Source: Rubrivivax albus
Lineage (GTDB): Bacteria > Pseudomonadota > Gammaproteobacteria > Burkholderiales > Burkholderiaceae_C
Assembly (NCBI RefSeq): GCF_004016515.1
Contig: NZ_SACT01000007.1
Coordinates: 62,001 to 126,000 of the forward strand
Length of the DNA: 64,000 nt
Direction of reading: 5' to 3'
The notes beneath the pieces are model-generated. The model made no database searches, was not told the origin of the DNA, and worked only from the letters and a program-made list of their open reading frames with translations. How positions within the stretch are numbered: position 1 is the first letter of the stretch; every line of letters begins with the position of its first letter. Positions 29,268 through 36,732 of this stretch are shown one piece after another. Both the position numbers and the translations under genes were made by a program.

Positions 29268-29641
29268 GACGCGCACCGCGCAAGGTGGCCGCCGAACGGT
29301 GGGCACAGATCGCTGCAGGGGATTTCTCCCTGGAGAACCGGCAGTGGTTGCAGCAGGTAGCGCGCGACCTACTGAAGGCTGAAGCGATCGGCTACCAGAA
29401 CGACAAACGCATGGAGATTTGCGCCGCTGTGGGGTTCGCTCACCGAGGCGAAGAATCGGTCATCCCCGACATCGTCGAGATCGTCCGCAACATGCCGCCG
29501 GACTACTACGACGAACCGAGCCACCGACGCGAACTTGAAGTTACCGTGCGCAAGATGCGTGGCGACCCACCGGGCTTGAGCATCGAAGCAATCCGCGCTC
29601 AGATTAAGCGCGCCCGAGACCACGTCAAGCGCTGGCCCTAG
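29264..29641 (+). CDS. hypothetical protein of the integrated element
   Basis: 125 residues, soluble, no signal or membrane segment. Segments: RWAQIAAGDFSLENRQWLQQ, VARDLLKAEAIGYQNDKRME, IPDIVEIVRNMPPDYYDEPS. The family is not recognised. The ATG overlaps the integrase stop, so it is translated with it and might help recombination directionality; that is only a guess from position. Confidence 0.65.
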   Translation: MRRAPRKVAAERWAQIAAGDFSLENRQWLQQVARDLLKAEAIGYQNDKRMEICAAVGFAHRGEESVIPDIVEIVRNMPPDYYDEPSHRRELEVTVRKMRGDPPGLSIEAIRAQIKRARDHVKRWP

Positions 29642-29688
29642 TGTGGCATCTTGGGTGTACCCCCATGAGCACCCCAGACGTCAAAAAA

Positions 29689-29713
29689 TGCGCCTCATAC
29701 GAATGGAGGCGCA
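29689..29713 (+). promoter_or_regulatory. hairpin over the ribosome site of the excisionase-like gene
   Basis: 8-base perfect stem (29689-29696 with 29706-29713) and a 9-base loop. The right arm contains the GGAGG ribosome site of the ATG at 29717, so the stem would hide it. It may control translation of the small DNA-binding protein, or be a terminator arm after the integrase operon without a T run. Confidence 0.5.
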
Positions 29714-29716
29714 GCA

Positions 29717-29938
29717 ATGCAAACCGCTACCGACCGACTGGCAGTCGACGAACACGAAGCCGCCGAGCTACTCGGCATAAGCGTTCACACGCTGCGGAAA
29801 GACCGCACCAAGGCACGTCGGATCCCGTTCTTCAAGATCGGAGGATCCGTGCGCTACAGCGTCGACAGGATCCGCGCCGCGCTGGCCGAGTATGAACACG
29901 GTGGGCCCCAGACGGTAAGCCGTAGGGTCGGACGCTGA
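29717..29938 (+). CDS. small helix-turn-helix protein, excisionase-like
   Basis: 73 residues with a MerR/HTH_17-type domain: DEHEAAELLGISVHTLRKDR, then IPFFKIGGSVRYSVDRIRAA. Such proteins act as excisionases or early regulators of integrated elements. The ribosome site GGAGG lies eight bases before ATG but within a hairpin. It differs in sequence from the second HTH protein at 34412. Confidence 0.8.
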   Translation: MQTATDRLAVDEHEAAELLGISVHTLRKDRTKARRIPFFKIGGSVRYSVDRIRAALAEYEHGGPQTVSRRVGR

Positions 29939-29952
29939 CCGTGGGTCCAGTC

Positions 29953-30591
29953 ATGACGCCGAAATGGCGCCACGTGGTGTGCATCCACGAGTCTGCCCAC
30001 GCGGTTGTCCACGCGCTTTGCGGGACGTCCGTTGTCCGACTCTCCGTCGCCCCTGAGGGGGCAAGCACGTGGTCCTTCATCGATCGGGGCGGCAAGGTCC
30101 GAAACGACCTCTGGGGAGTGTGTGAGCCCAGCGTGTTCACCGCCGGCTTCCTCTTGCGATGGGACAACGAAGAGTGCCGCATGGTGTCCGATCGCCCGGC
30201 ATTTCGAAGGGGCCGCGAGTTCTTCGGCAGCAGTGCAGCGCCCAGAATCGTACGTGGTCGAATCTGCGCCACGCTGGCCGGGCCCATCGCTGAAGCCATG
30301 ATCTCCGACCCGCACAGTCTGCCCCTCTTTGAGGAAGATGCGTCCCTGGAGGGGCCAGACGATGTCGGCGTAGCGTCTGCACTAGCGAGGCTTCTCCACC
30401 GCCGCTGTGAGTTTGACCACTGCGCGGACGCCACGGAGCAAGCGCTTCGCAGGCCCGCCGTTTGGGCCGCGCTTGAGCGAGTCGCGGCCGAGCTCGCCCG
30501 GTGCGGAACCCTGGACGAAGAAGCGCTAGAGGCCCTGCTTCCGCCACCCATGAAGGACTGGCCGCCCGCGCCACCGCGCCGGCGTAGTTAA
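29953..30591 (+). CDS. putative M41-like zinc peptidase domain protein
   Basis: About 212 residues from ATG 29953; a GTG at 29941 could add four. The N-terminus has VCIHESAHAVVHALCG, an H-E-x-x-H zinc motif in the form seen in FtsH-type (M41) peptidases (HEAGHA). Later helices (RICATLAGPIAEAMI, then DDVGVASALARLLHRR) resemble the M41 domain where the third ligand Asp occurs. There is no AAA ATPase or membrane helix, so it is a free-standing peptidase domain. Its substrate is unknown; regulator cleavage is a possibility. Confidence 0.65.
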   Translation: MTPKWRHVVCIHESAHAVVHALCGTSVVRLSVAPEGASTWSFIDRGGKVRNDLWGVCEPSVFTAGFLLRWDNEECRMVSDRPAFRRGREFFGSSAAPRIVRGRICATLAGPIAEAMISDPHSLPLFEEDASLEGPDDVGVASALARLLHRRCEFDHCADATEQALRRPAVWAALERVAAELARCGTLDEEALEALLPPPMKDWPPAPPRRRS

Positions 30592-30612
30592 CCGACCCCG
30601 CATCAAGAAAAA

Positions 30613-30631
30613 GGCCCGCGCGGGGCGGGCC
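30613..30631. terminator. GC hairpin before the replication gene
   Basis: Seven-base stem (30613-30619 with 30625-30631), five-base loop, preceded on the plus strand by a run of A. It reads as an intrinsic terminator for minus-strand transcription (T run after the stem) and may also end the peptidase transcript. No minus-strand gene is known here. Confidence 0.4.
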
Positions 30632-30650
30632 GAATACCTTGCAAACGGAC

Positions 30651-33419
30651 ATGAGCCTACATGAATTGCGCACCTCGGCGCAAGGGTCACCCCTGCCCGA
30701 CCATCCCCTCGGACCGCTGGCGCCGCTGGCCGAGTGGCACCAGTTCATAGTGGCCACGATCGAGCCCGGGACGAACGGGAAGACCGACAAGATCCCGCGC
30801 CACTGGATCACCGGCGAGGTCTGCAACGCGCACGAACCGGCGAACTGGACGACCTACGACGCCGCCGCGACCATGGCCGCCACGCGCGGCGCGCGTTGGG
30901 CCGTCGGGTTCGTGATCACTGCCGCCGACCCCTGGATGTGCATTGACCTCGACCACGTGCTGCAGGCTGATGGCACCTGGCACCCAGCCGCCGTGGAGCT
31001 GGTCCAGTCGCTGCCCGGCGCAGTGACTGAACGATCACAGTCCGGGCAAGGCATGCACGTCTGGTGCCGGTATCCCGACCCGCCTACGCACCGCAAGCGC
31101 CGCCGCGATCTCGCGATCGACCTGGAGTGCTACAGCGCCGCCCGGTTCATCATGCTGGGCACCGGGCAGGTCGGCACGCTTGCGCCGCGCTGCGACGCGT
31201 TGCCGGCCGTCCTGGCACGCTACTTCGAGCCCGCGGCCGCCCCTGACGCCCAGGCGCACGGCGACGGCCCGCGCGCCGACTGGTCAGGCCCGACCGACGA
31301 CGACGAACTGATCCGCCGCGCGCTGCAGTCCCGATCGGCCGGTGCCGCGTTCGGCGGGAAGGCCTCATTCGCCGACCTGTGGAATCGCAACGTCGACGCG
31401 CTGTCGCGTACGTACAAGGGCACCGACGAGGGCGGGGTCGACTGGTCCAGTGCCGACGCGGGACTCGCGCAGCACCTCGCCTGGTGGACTGGGGCCAATC
31501 AGGCCCGGATGATTGCCCTGATGCAGCGTTCGGCGCTGGTGCGCGACAAGTGGGACAACCGCGAGGACTACCTGCCGCGGACCGTGGCCAACGCCTGCGC
31601 CAAACAGCGCGACGTGCTGCAGGATCGGCCGCCCGAACGGCCGCCGGCACTCACGATCGAGGACGCCACCCGGCAAATGATCGGCGTCAAGCGAGACGAG
31701 GCGCTGATCGTGTGGCGGACCGCCGCGCCGCAGTTGTCGCCGACGGATCGAGAGGCGTTTCTCACGACCGCCGAGGCAGTCACGGGTATGGGCCGACGCG
31801 CATTGAACGCCGAGTTGCGCGAGGTGATGCGGGCCGACTCACTACAGCGTGAGCATGCCGCGTTCGAGGCCGGCCTGGGCGGCCGTGTGGCCATCGAGCA
31901 CGAGAAGGGCAACGCCACGTCGCAGGCCGACCTGATCGAGCGCGCGATCGTGCAGCACTGCGCGCCCGGGGCGTACGTGCGGTTCGGCGGCAAGCTGTCG
32001 CAGGTCACCGCGGCAGAACTGCCCTATACCCACGCGATCGACAAGCCGGACGGCACGCCGCCTGATGTCCCGGTGATCAAGGCACTGACCCGGGCCGAGT
32101 TGCGCGCCCACGTGGAGGCCCGCGTGCGGTTCTACGAGACCACGCGGGGCGGTCACCGGAAGTTTCTGGACGTGCCGCCGGTCATCCTTGACGCGCTGGC
32201 AGACCGCCACACGTCGGCCTGTCCCCGCGTCTCGGGTCTGCTGGCGCATCCGTTGGTTCTACCCAGTGGAGAGATCCTTTCGGGCGCCGGCCTGCACGCG
32301 ACCGGTCTGTTCCTGGCTGGCGCCCAGGTGCCGGGCCTACGGGCATTCAATCAAGCGGAGGCCGGCGCCGCGCTGGCCTGGCTGCGCGAGGTGCACCTCG
32401 AGGGCTTCGAGTTCGCGTCCGACCTTGATCGCGATATCGCGCTGGCTGCGCTGTTGACCGGCGTTCAGCGTCGAGTGCTGCCAATGGCGCCCGGCGTGGC
32501 GATCCTGGCGAACACGCAGAGCAGCGGCAAGACAACGCTGGCGCGCCGTCTGCACGTGACCTTGACCGGTCGCGACATGCCCGTTTCGACGTTCGCGCTG
32601 GGCAACGAGGATGAGGTGCAAAAGGCGCTGCTGGCGATGCTGATGCGTTCGCCGGCCATGGTCTGCTTCGACAACGTGCCCGACGGCTACACCTTTCAAT
32701 CCGGGTCGCTGGCGGCCGCACTCACGGCGTCGGAGGTCAATCAACGCCTACTCGGCGGCAACGAGACTGTGGCCGTACCGACGAACGTCCTGTTCGCCCT
32801 CACGGGGAACAACCTGTCGTTGGGCAATGATGAGGTGACCCGATGGCTAGTCGTTCGTCTCGCCCCAAAGCATGCGCGGCCGGAAGAGCGGAGGTTCAAG
32901 CACGCCGACGTGGTGGGCCATGCGATCCAGCTGCGGGCCGAAGTACTGCGACACGTGGTCGGCATCGTGGCTGGCTACCTGACCAGCGACGCCCGGCTGC
33001 AACTGGCGGACGGCACACGGTACGCGCGCTGGGACGAGATGGTGCGGCAGCCGCTGCTATGGGCAGGCGCGCACGACGTCGCCCAGGTGTTCCGGGCGAA
33101 CGCCGAACAGTCGGAGCCGGTCCGCGCGCACCGGGCATTGGTCGCCAGACTGTGCGAGGCGTTCCCCGATGGCGCCGAGTTCAGCGCCGCGCAGATCGCC
33201 GACCTTGCGTCCCGGGCGTTTCCCGCGCCGGACCCGGACCTGCGCGAGGCGATCGAGGCACTCGGTGCGAGGGATCATCGAAGCCCCAGATCGGTCGGCC
33301 GAGTGCTGAAGGCGAAGGTCGGCAAGGCCGTCGATCTCGGCGGTCACCACATGCGGATCGTCGCGGCGCCGGAAGACCGAAATGGTGTCGGGCGCTACCG
33401 CCTGGACCGGGTCGGTTGA
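30651..33419 (+). CDS. PrimPol-type primase fused to a replicative ATPase
   Basis: About 922 residues from ATG 30651 (TTG 30639 possible). The N-terminus is an archaeo-eukaryotic-type primase-polymerase: ITAADPWMCIDLDH with the metal Asp pair (D99, D101), SQSGQGMHVWCRY (His136), then IDLECYSAARFIMLGTG. A helical PriCT-like linker (SSADAGLAQHLAWWTGANQA, MRDKW-like VRDKWDNRE) follows. The C-terminal ATPase has Walker A NTQSSGKTT near residue 620 and Walker B MVCFDNVPDG. It would prime and unwind DNA at the element's own origin. Low similarity to phage-type DnaG argues for satellite or plasmid replication. Confidence 0.85.
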   Translation: MSLHELRTSAQGSPLPDHPLGPLAPLAEWHQFIVATIEPGTNGKTDKIPRHWITGEVCNAHEPANWTTYDAAATMAATRGARWAVGFVITAADPWMCIDLDHVLQADGTWHPAAVELVQSLPGAVTERSQSGQGMHVWCRYPDPPTHRKRRRDLAIDLECYSAARFIMLGTGQVGTLAPRCDALPAVLARYFEPAAAPDAQAHGDGPRADWSGPTDDDELIRRALQSRSAGAAFGGKASFADLWNRNVDALSRTYKGTDEGGVDWSSADAGLAQHLAWWTGANQARMIALMQRSALVRDKWDNREDYLPRTVANACAKQRDVLQDRPPERPPALTIEDATRQMIGVKRDEALIVWRTAAPQLSPTDREAFLTTAEAVTGMGRRALNAELREVMRADSLQREHAAFEAGLGGRVAIEHEKGNATSQADLIERAIVQHCAPGAYVRFGGKLSQVTAAELPYTHAIDKPDGTPPDVPVIKALTRAELRAHVEARVRFYETTRGGHRKFLDVPPVILDALADRHTSACPRVSGLLAHPLVLPSGEILSGAGLHATGLFLAGAQVPGLRAFNQAEAGAALAWLREVHLEGFEFASDLDRDIALAALLTGVQRRVLPMAPGVAILANTQSSGKTTLARRLHVTLTGRDMPVSTFALGNEDEVQKALLAMLMRSPAMVCFDNVPDGYTFQSGSLAAALTASEVNQRLLGGNETVAVPTNVLFALTGNNLSLGNDEVTRWLVVRLAPKHARPEERRFKHADVVGHAIQLRAEVLRHVVGIVAGYLTSDARLQLADGTRYARWDEMVRQPLLWAGAHDVAQVFRANAEQSEPVRAHRALVARLCEAFPDGAEFSAAQIADLASRAFPAPDPDLREAIEALGARDHRSPRSVGRVLKAKVGKAVDLGGHHMRIVAAPEDRNGVGRYRLDRVG

Positions 33420-33433
33420 CCACATGGTGGGGG

Positions 33434-33557
33434 TGCGGGGTTTGCGGGGTTTAAAGGCCGATTCTCTATCTCGCAGCTCGTGGAACTTGATTTTCGAATT
33501 ACGTGTTTCATGGTCCGTCAGGCTGGAGATCGACAGTTAAACCCCGCAAACCCCGCA
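33434..33557. repeat. inverted iteron-like repeats, candidate replication origin
   Basis: Two 21-base arms, 33434-33454 and 33537-33557, are exact inverted repeats. Each contains two tandem copies of GCGGGGTTT. They enclose 82 bases clearly poorer in GC than the rest, and an AT-rich tract follows to about 33650. The site starts 15 bases after the PrimPol-ATPase stop. Iteron pairs flanking AT-rich DNA next to the replication gene are typical of satellite and plasmid origins. Function is inferred. Confidence 0.6.
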
Positions 33558-33681
33558 GCGATCCTTGTGCACCATCATGTGGGTTTAGAAATTTCCCTTC
33601 CCCCATAATTTCGCCCGCACGAAATAGGTTTCTGGAAGGATCACCACACCGCAATTCGCGGCACAACTGGAGATTCCGACC

Positions 33682-34098
33682 ATGACCCGATCGACCGCTG
33701 AAATCGTCCGCGACCTTGTCTCCCTGCACGCGATCCTGCCCGGGCCGATGAACCAAGCCCGCGCCGCCCTGTGGGCGATGCATGAGCTACTCGACCGCCC
33801 TGATCCGCTGATGTCCGCAGCTGTCGAGATGGCCGTCGACGCACTCGACCGACCGGACGATGACGACGCCGAAGAACGCGCCATCCTCGAGGCCGCGCTG
33901 GCGTTAATGCTGCCGCAGGTGTGGGCAATCCATGCGAGCGACACGTGCCCTGTGGCCGGCGATGCTGTCGTGCTGGCCGACCTGGGCGACGGCGCGGAAC
34001 TGGTCGAGCGTGCCGCGCTGCTGGACTGGTCTGCAGGCGCTGGGCCTGCTGGTGAGGGGCGAGTGCACCGGTTCAAAGTCCTGGGCCCGTACGCCTGA
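33682..34098 (+). CDS. hypothetical protein of the element
   Basis: 138 residues, acidic and helical: IVRDLVSLHAILPGPMNQAR, AVEMAVDALDRPDDDDAEER. No recognised family or membrane segment. CTGGAGATTCCGACC precedes the ATG. It lies right of the candidate origin and before a 313-base gap. Confidence 0.6.
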   Translation: MTRSTAEIVRDLVSLHAILPGPMNQARAALWAMHELLDRPDPLMSAAVEMAVDALDRPDDDDAEERAILEAALALMLPQVWAIHASDTCPVAGDAVVLADLGDGAELVERAALLDWSAGAGPAGEGRVHRFKVLGPYA

Positions 34099-34411
34099 GC
34101 GTGCCCCGGATCCTGGCCGCTGGCCGCCGCGATGGTGGCCGGCCGCCTGGCCGTCAATCGTGGGCTAGTGCAACATCATGGTGAAGTAGGGGGCCCCTGG
34201 AAATAGCTATTTTCGACGCGGGGACTTCGAAGCGCACCAATCCGGAGCTTGTGGCACGAAAATTGTTGATTGAGTGTCTCAAGATGAACGACTCTCGCAA
34301 TTGGCGAGCAATTAGCACTCAGACCGACCCGCACGCCGCCGCCTGACTCACTCGGAGTTAGCGAAATTCCAGCAGTGGACCCGCCGCGCAATCGCGCCTG
34401 AGACTCGCGGC
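34099..34411. other. intergenic region before the tape-measure operon
   Basis: 313 bases, less GC-rich than the flanks. It should hold the promoter for the eight-gene operon starting at 34412. Visible features are a small hairpin (34294-34298 with 34304-34308) and repeated GCAATT. No convincing -35/-10 pair could be fixed by eye. Confidence 0.4.
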
Positions 34412-34633
34412 ATGAACACCCCGCAAAACACAGGCGATCCGCGCGGCACGCCTGCCCTCGTTAAAGCCGCGCAAGTCGCACGCCGCGCAGGCCTGCCGAA
34501 ACGGACCCTGCTGTCCGAGATCGAGGCCGGCCGGATCCCCATCGGGATCGTCCGGATCGGCATGAACGGCGTGGCCTACCTGAACCGTGCCGATTCCGCG
34601 CGGTTCCTCGAGACCGTGGGGGCCACACTATGA
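34412..34633 (+). CDS. small helix-turn-helix protein
   Basis: 73 residues with a HTH_17-like domain: KAAQVARRAGLPKRTLLSEI, EAGRIPIGIVRIGMNGVAYL. First gene of the overlapping operon that ends in the tape measure and two small genes, so it may autoregulate it. It overlaps the next gene by ATGA. No Shine-Dalgarno is obvious. Confidence 0.72.
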   Translation: MNTPQNTGDPRGTPALVKAAQVARRAGLPKRTLLSEIEAGRIPIGIVRIGMNGVAYLNRADSARFLETVGATL

Positions 34634-35025
34634 CCGCCTGGACCCACATCGGCCGTGCAGGCCTGTCGCGCGGCGAACCCTTCGAATTCCAAAAGCAGCT
34701 GGCCGCCCGGTTGGTCGCTGTCGGTCTGCCCAGACCCACCGCCCACCGTGTGGCCGACTGGGTCGAGACCGGCGCCGAGTGCCGACGCGTTCACGCGATG
34801 ATCGACGTGGCCGTGGAAGCCGGCGCCGTGCACCTCGTGCCCCTGGCCGTGCAACACGGTATCGAGCCGCCCCGGTTCGCGTCACTGTTGCGCGCTGCTG
34901 GCGCCACCGATGGCCGCAAGCTGAACCCCGCCGCGATCGATGCGGTCCGCCGCGAGTTGTACGTGCGGCCGAAGCCCCGGGGCCCGTGGCCGAGTCCGTA
35001 TCTGGAGGGTCGCAGCAATGACTGA
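34630..35025 (+). CDS. hypothetical protein of the tape-measure operon
   Basis: 131 residues. Segments: EFQKQLAARLVAVGLPRPTA, HRVADWVETGAECRRVHAMI, DAVRRELYVRPKPRGPWPS. It looks like a small helical protein, possibly DNA-binding, but no family is recognised. Coupled by overlap at both ends. Confidence 0.6.
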   Translation: MTAWTHIGRAGLSRGEPFEFQKQLAARLVAVGLPRPTAHRVADWVETGAECRRVHAMIDVAVEAGAVHLVPLAVQHGIEPPRFASLLRAAGATDGRKLNPAAIDAVRRELYVRPKPRGPWPSPYLEGRSND

Positions 35026-35431
35026 CCGCTACGACCTTGCCAAGCTGCGCCGCCTGCAGCGACAGCGCGACTCGCTGGCCGCCCGCGGAAACGCGATCTC
35101 CGACCTGTTGCAGGCTGAGACCGAAGCCGCCCGGTTCTACCGGCAGAGCCTGGAGTCTCAGTTCCGGCAGGCTCAAGCACTCGGCCGATGCGTGGCCGCC
35201 GAGTTCGATGAGGTCCCGGACTGGTCTGACGACCAGATGAAGGCCGAGGGCATCAGCCCGAAGACCCGCACCCAGTGGCGCGACGCCACCGAAGCCGCCG
35301 ACGCGTACCGGCGCGAGCTCGCCGCACTCAGTCAGGCCGCCGCCCCCCTGCGCCGCCTGGTCGCCGCCTGCGAGCGACTGGTGCCCTCGGATGCCGTGAT
35401 CCTGCCCGGCGTGGCCAAGAAGGAGACCTGA
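35018..35431 (+). CDS. coiled-coil hypothetical protein of the tape-measure operon
   Basis: 137 residues, mostly helical and charged: LAKLRRLQRQRDSLAARGNA, ETEAARFYRQSLESQFRQAQ, ATEAADAYRRELAALSQAAA. Probably a coiled coil. ATG 35018 overlaps the upstream stop (ATGACTGA). No family assignment. Confidence 0.6.
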   Translation: MTDRYDLAKLRRLQRQRDSLAARGNAISDLLQAETEAARFYRQSLESQFRQAQALGRCVAAEFDEVPDWSDDQMKAEGISPKTRTQWRDATEAADAYRRELAALSQAAAPLRRLVAACERLVPSDAVILPGVAKKET

Positions 35432-35434
35432 CCC

Positions 35435-35965
35435 ATGGCCACGAAACGAACCGCCACCGGCGCGTCATTGCCCGAACGCCTGGACGCTGCGCGCGCCGCC
35501 GTCGAAGCTGCCCGCACCGCACGCGACGAGATCGCCGAGCTACCCGAGCGCAGCCGCGCCGAGACCCGCGAACGCATGCGCCTGATGCTGCAGGCCGCCG
35601 CCGAGGATCCCGCTCGCACGCTTCGTGCCCATGTGCTGACCGCCCAGGCCGGGCACCGCGCAGACGGCCCGATGCTTGGTGCCACCGTGGCCGGCGACAT
35701 GACCGGCGCCCTGGCCGCGCTGCTGGGTGTCGACCACATGCTCGAGATGCTGGCGCCGATCCTGGCCCGCATCCCCGACGGCCCGCCCAGTGCCGAACGT
35801 GCCCGCCTGCTGGCCGACGCTGACGCCGCGCTGTTCGCCGCCGAACTGGCTGAAGAAAAAATCGTCGTACAGCTGGAGGCGCAAGGCCTGCCCGTCGTGC
35901 GCCGCGCCGACGCCGATCCGCGCGCCGTGCTCTGGATGGATGACGACGCCGAGGCTGCAGCGTGA
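35435..35965 (+). CDS. helical Ala-rich hypothetical protein of the tape-measure operon
   Basis: 176 residues, Ala-rich and helical (LDAARAAVEAARTARDEIAE, ERMRLMLQAAAEDPARTLRA, LLADADAALFAAELAEEKIV), acidic C-terminus. GAAGGAGACCTGACCC precedes the ATG. It is two genes upstream of the tape measure, where phages usually encode tail tube or chaperone proteins, but it shows no such signature. Confidence 0.6.
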   Translation: MATKRTATGASLPERLDAARAAVEAARTARDEIAELPERSRAETRERMRLMLQAAAEDPARTLRAHVLTAQAGHRADGPMLGATVAGDMTGALAALLGVDHMLEMLAPILARIPDGPPSAERARLLADADAALFAAELAEEKIVVQLEAQGLPVVRRADADPRAVLWMDDDAEAAA

Positions 35966-36732
35966 GTGACGCGCAGATCAGCGACAAGCAGGGCCGCGGG
36001 CTGACCGTTGGGTGGCGTGATCCCGCCGACCCCGGCGCCGCGGATCGCACGATGGCCGAATTGATCGAGCCGGCCGGCGACGACCCGCCGCCACCGGAGG
36101 CCGAGACCCCGCGCACGTACCGCACCCGGGCCGTGTGGGAACTCTACGGCCCCCCAGGCGCTGGAATCGACCGCCTGCTGATGCTGGCCGTCGAAGTGGG
36201 CCTGCAAGCCGAGGCCATCACCGCCGGCACTCGATACCGCGTGTGGGGGTCCATGGACGCCCTGCAGTCGCTGGCCGGGTTCGTGAGCGAGTGGGCCGTG
36301 CCCGGCACCGGCTTGCAGCCTGAGGCCGCGCCGCCTGGCCTACGATTGGCGTTCAAGCTGGCACCGGCGAGGCCGCCTGTCCGGTCCGCCATCGTGCACG
36401 GCACGACCGAACCGGAGCGCGCTGTCGCCCGTGCGATCGACGCAGGCCTGCAGGCGCGTGTCGTCGGGCTGTCTAGGTTCGTCATCACGGGGCCGAGCCG
36501 GCTGCACCTCGCGTGGCTGCAGATGCTGTTCCAAGTCCCCCAGGCCCGGGCCCTGGAGATCATGCAGACCACGCTCGAGGCCCTGCAGGCTGAAGACACG
36601 GCCGCCCCGATGCCTGAGATCGTGGTGAACCTGCCGACCCGGCAGACCACCTCAGAAATCGAGCGCGACATGCGCGGCGACATCACCCGCGTGACCCAGA
36701 CCGAACGGAGCGTCGACGATGGCAACCCGTAA
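35962..36732 (+). CDS. hypothetical protein, possible phage structural relative
   Basis: 256 residues from GTG 35962, which overlaps the upstream TGA. Two related halves of mixed alpha/beta are seen (AGIDRLLMLAVEVGLQAEAI and RAVARAIDAGLQARVVGLSR, each followed by a YRVWG or RFVITG strand). The C-terminus VVNLPTRQTTSEIERDMRGD resembles tail ends of some phage head or portal-associated proteins, a weak hint. The YGPPGAG stretch lacks the Lys of a P-loop. It overlaps the tape measure start by 14 bases. Confidence 0.55.
   Translation: MSDAQISDKQGRGLTVGWRDPADPGAADRTMAELIEPAGDDPPPPEAETPRTYRTRAVWELYGPPGAGIDRLLMLAVEVGLQAEAITAGTRYRVWGSMDALQSLAGFVSEWAVPGTGLQPEAAPPGLRLAFKLAPARPPVRSAIVHGTTEPERAVARAIDAGLQARVVGLSRFVITGPSRLHLAWLQMLFQVPQARALEIMQTTLEALQAEDTAAPMPEIVVNLPTRQTTSEIERDMRGDITRVTQTERSVDDGNP

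Noticed and set aside
33434..33557. The inverted 21-base arms as a transcription terminator
   Set aside because: The 82-base loop and internal tandem units suit protein-binding repeats better than an intrinsic terminator, and no T run follows.
36140..36170. YGPPGAG stretch in the gene upstream of the tape measure as an ATP-binding loop
   Set aside because: The invariant Lys-Ser/Thr after the Gly is replaced by Ile-Asp, and no Walker B is seen.
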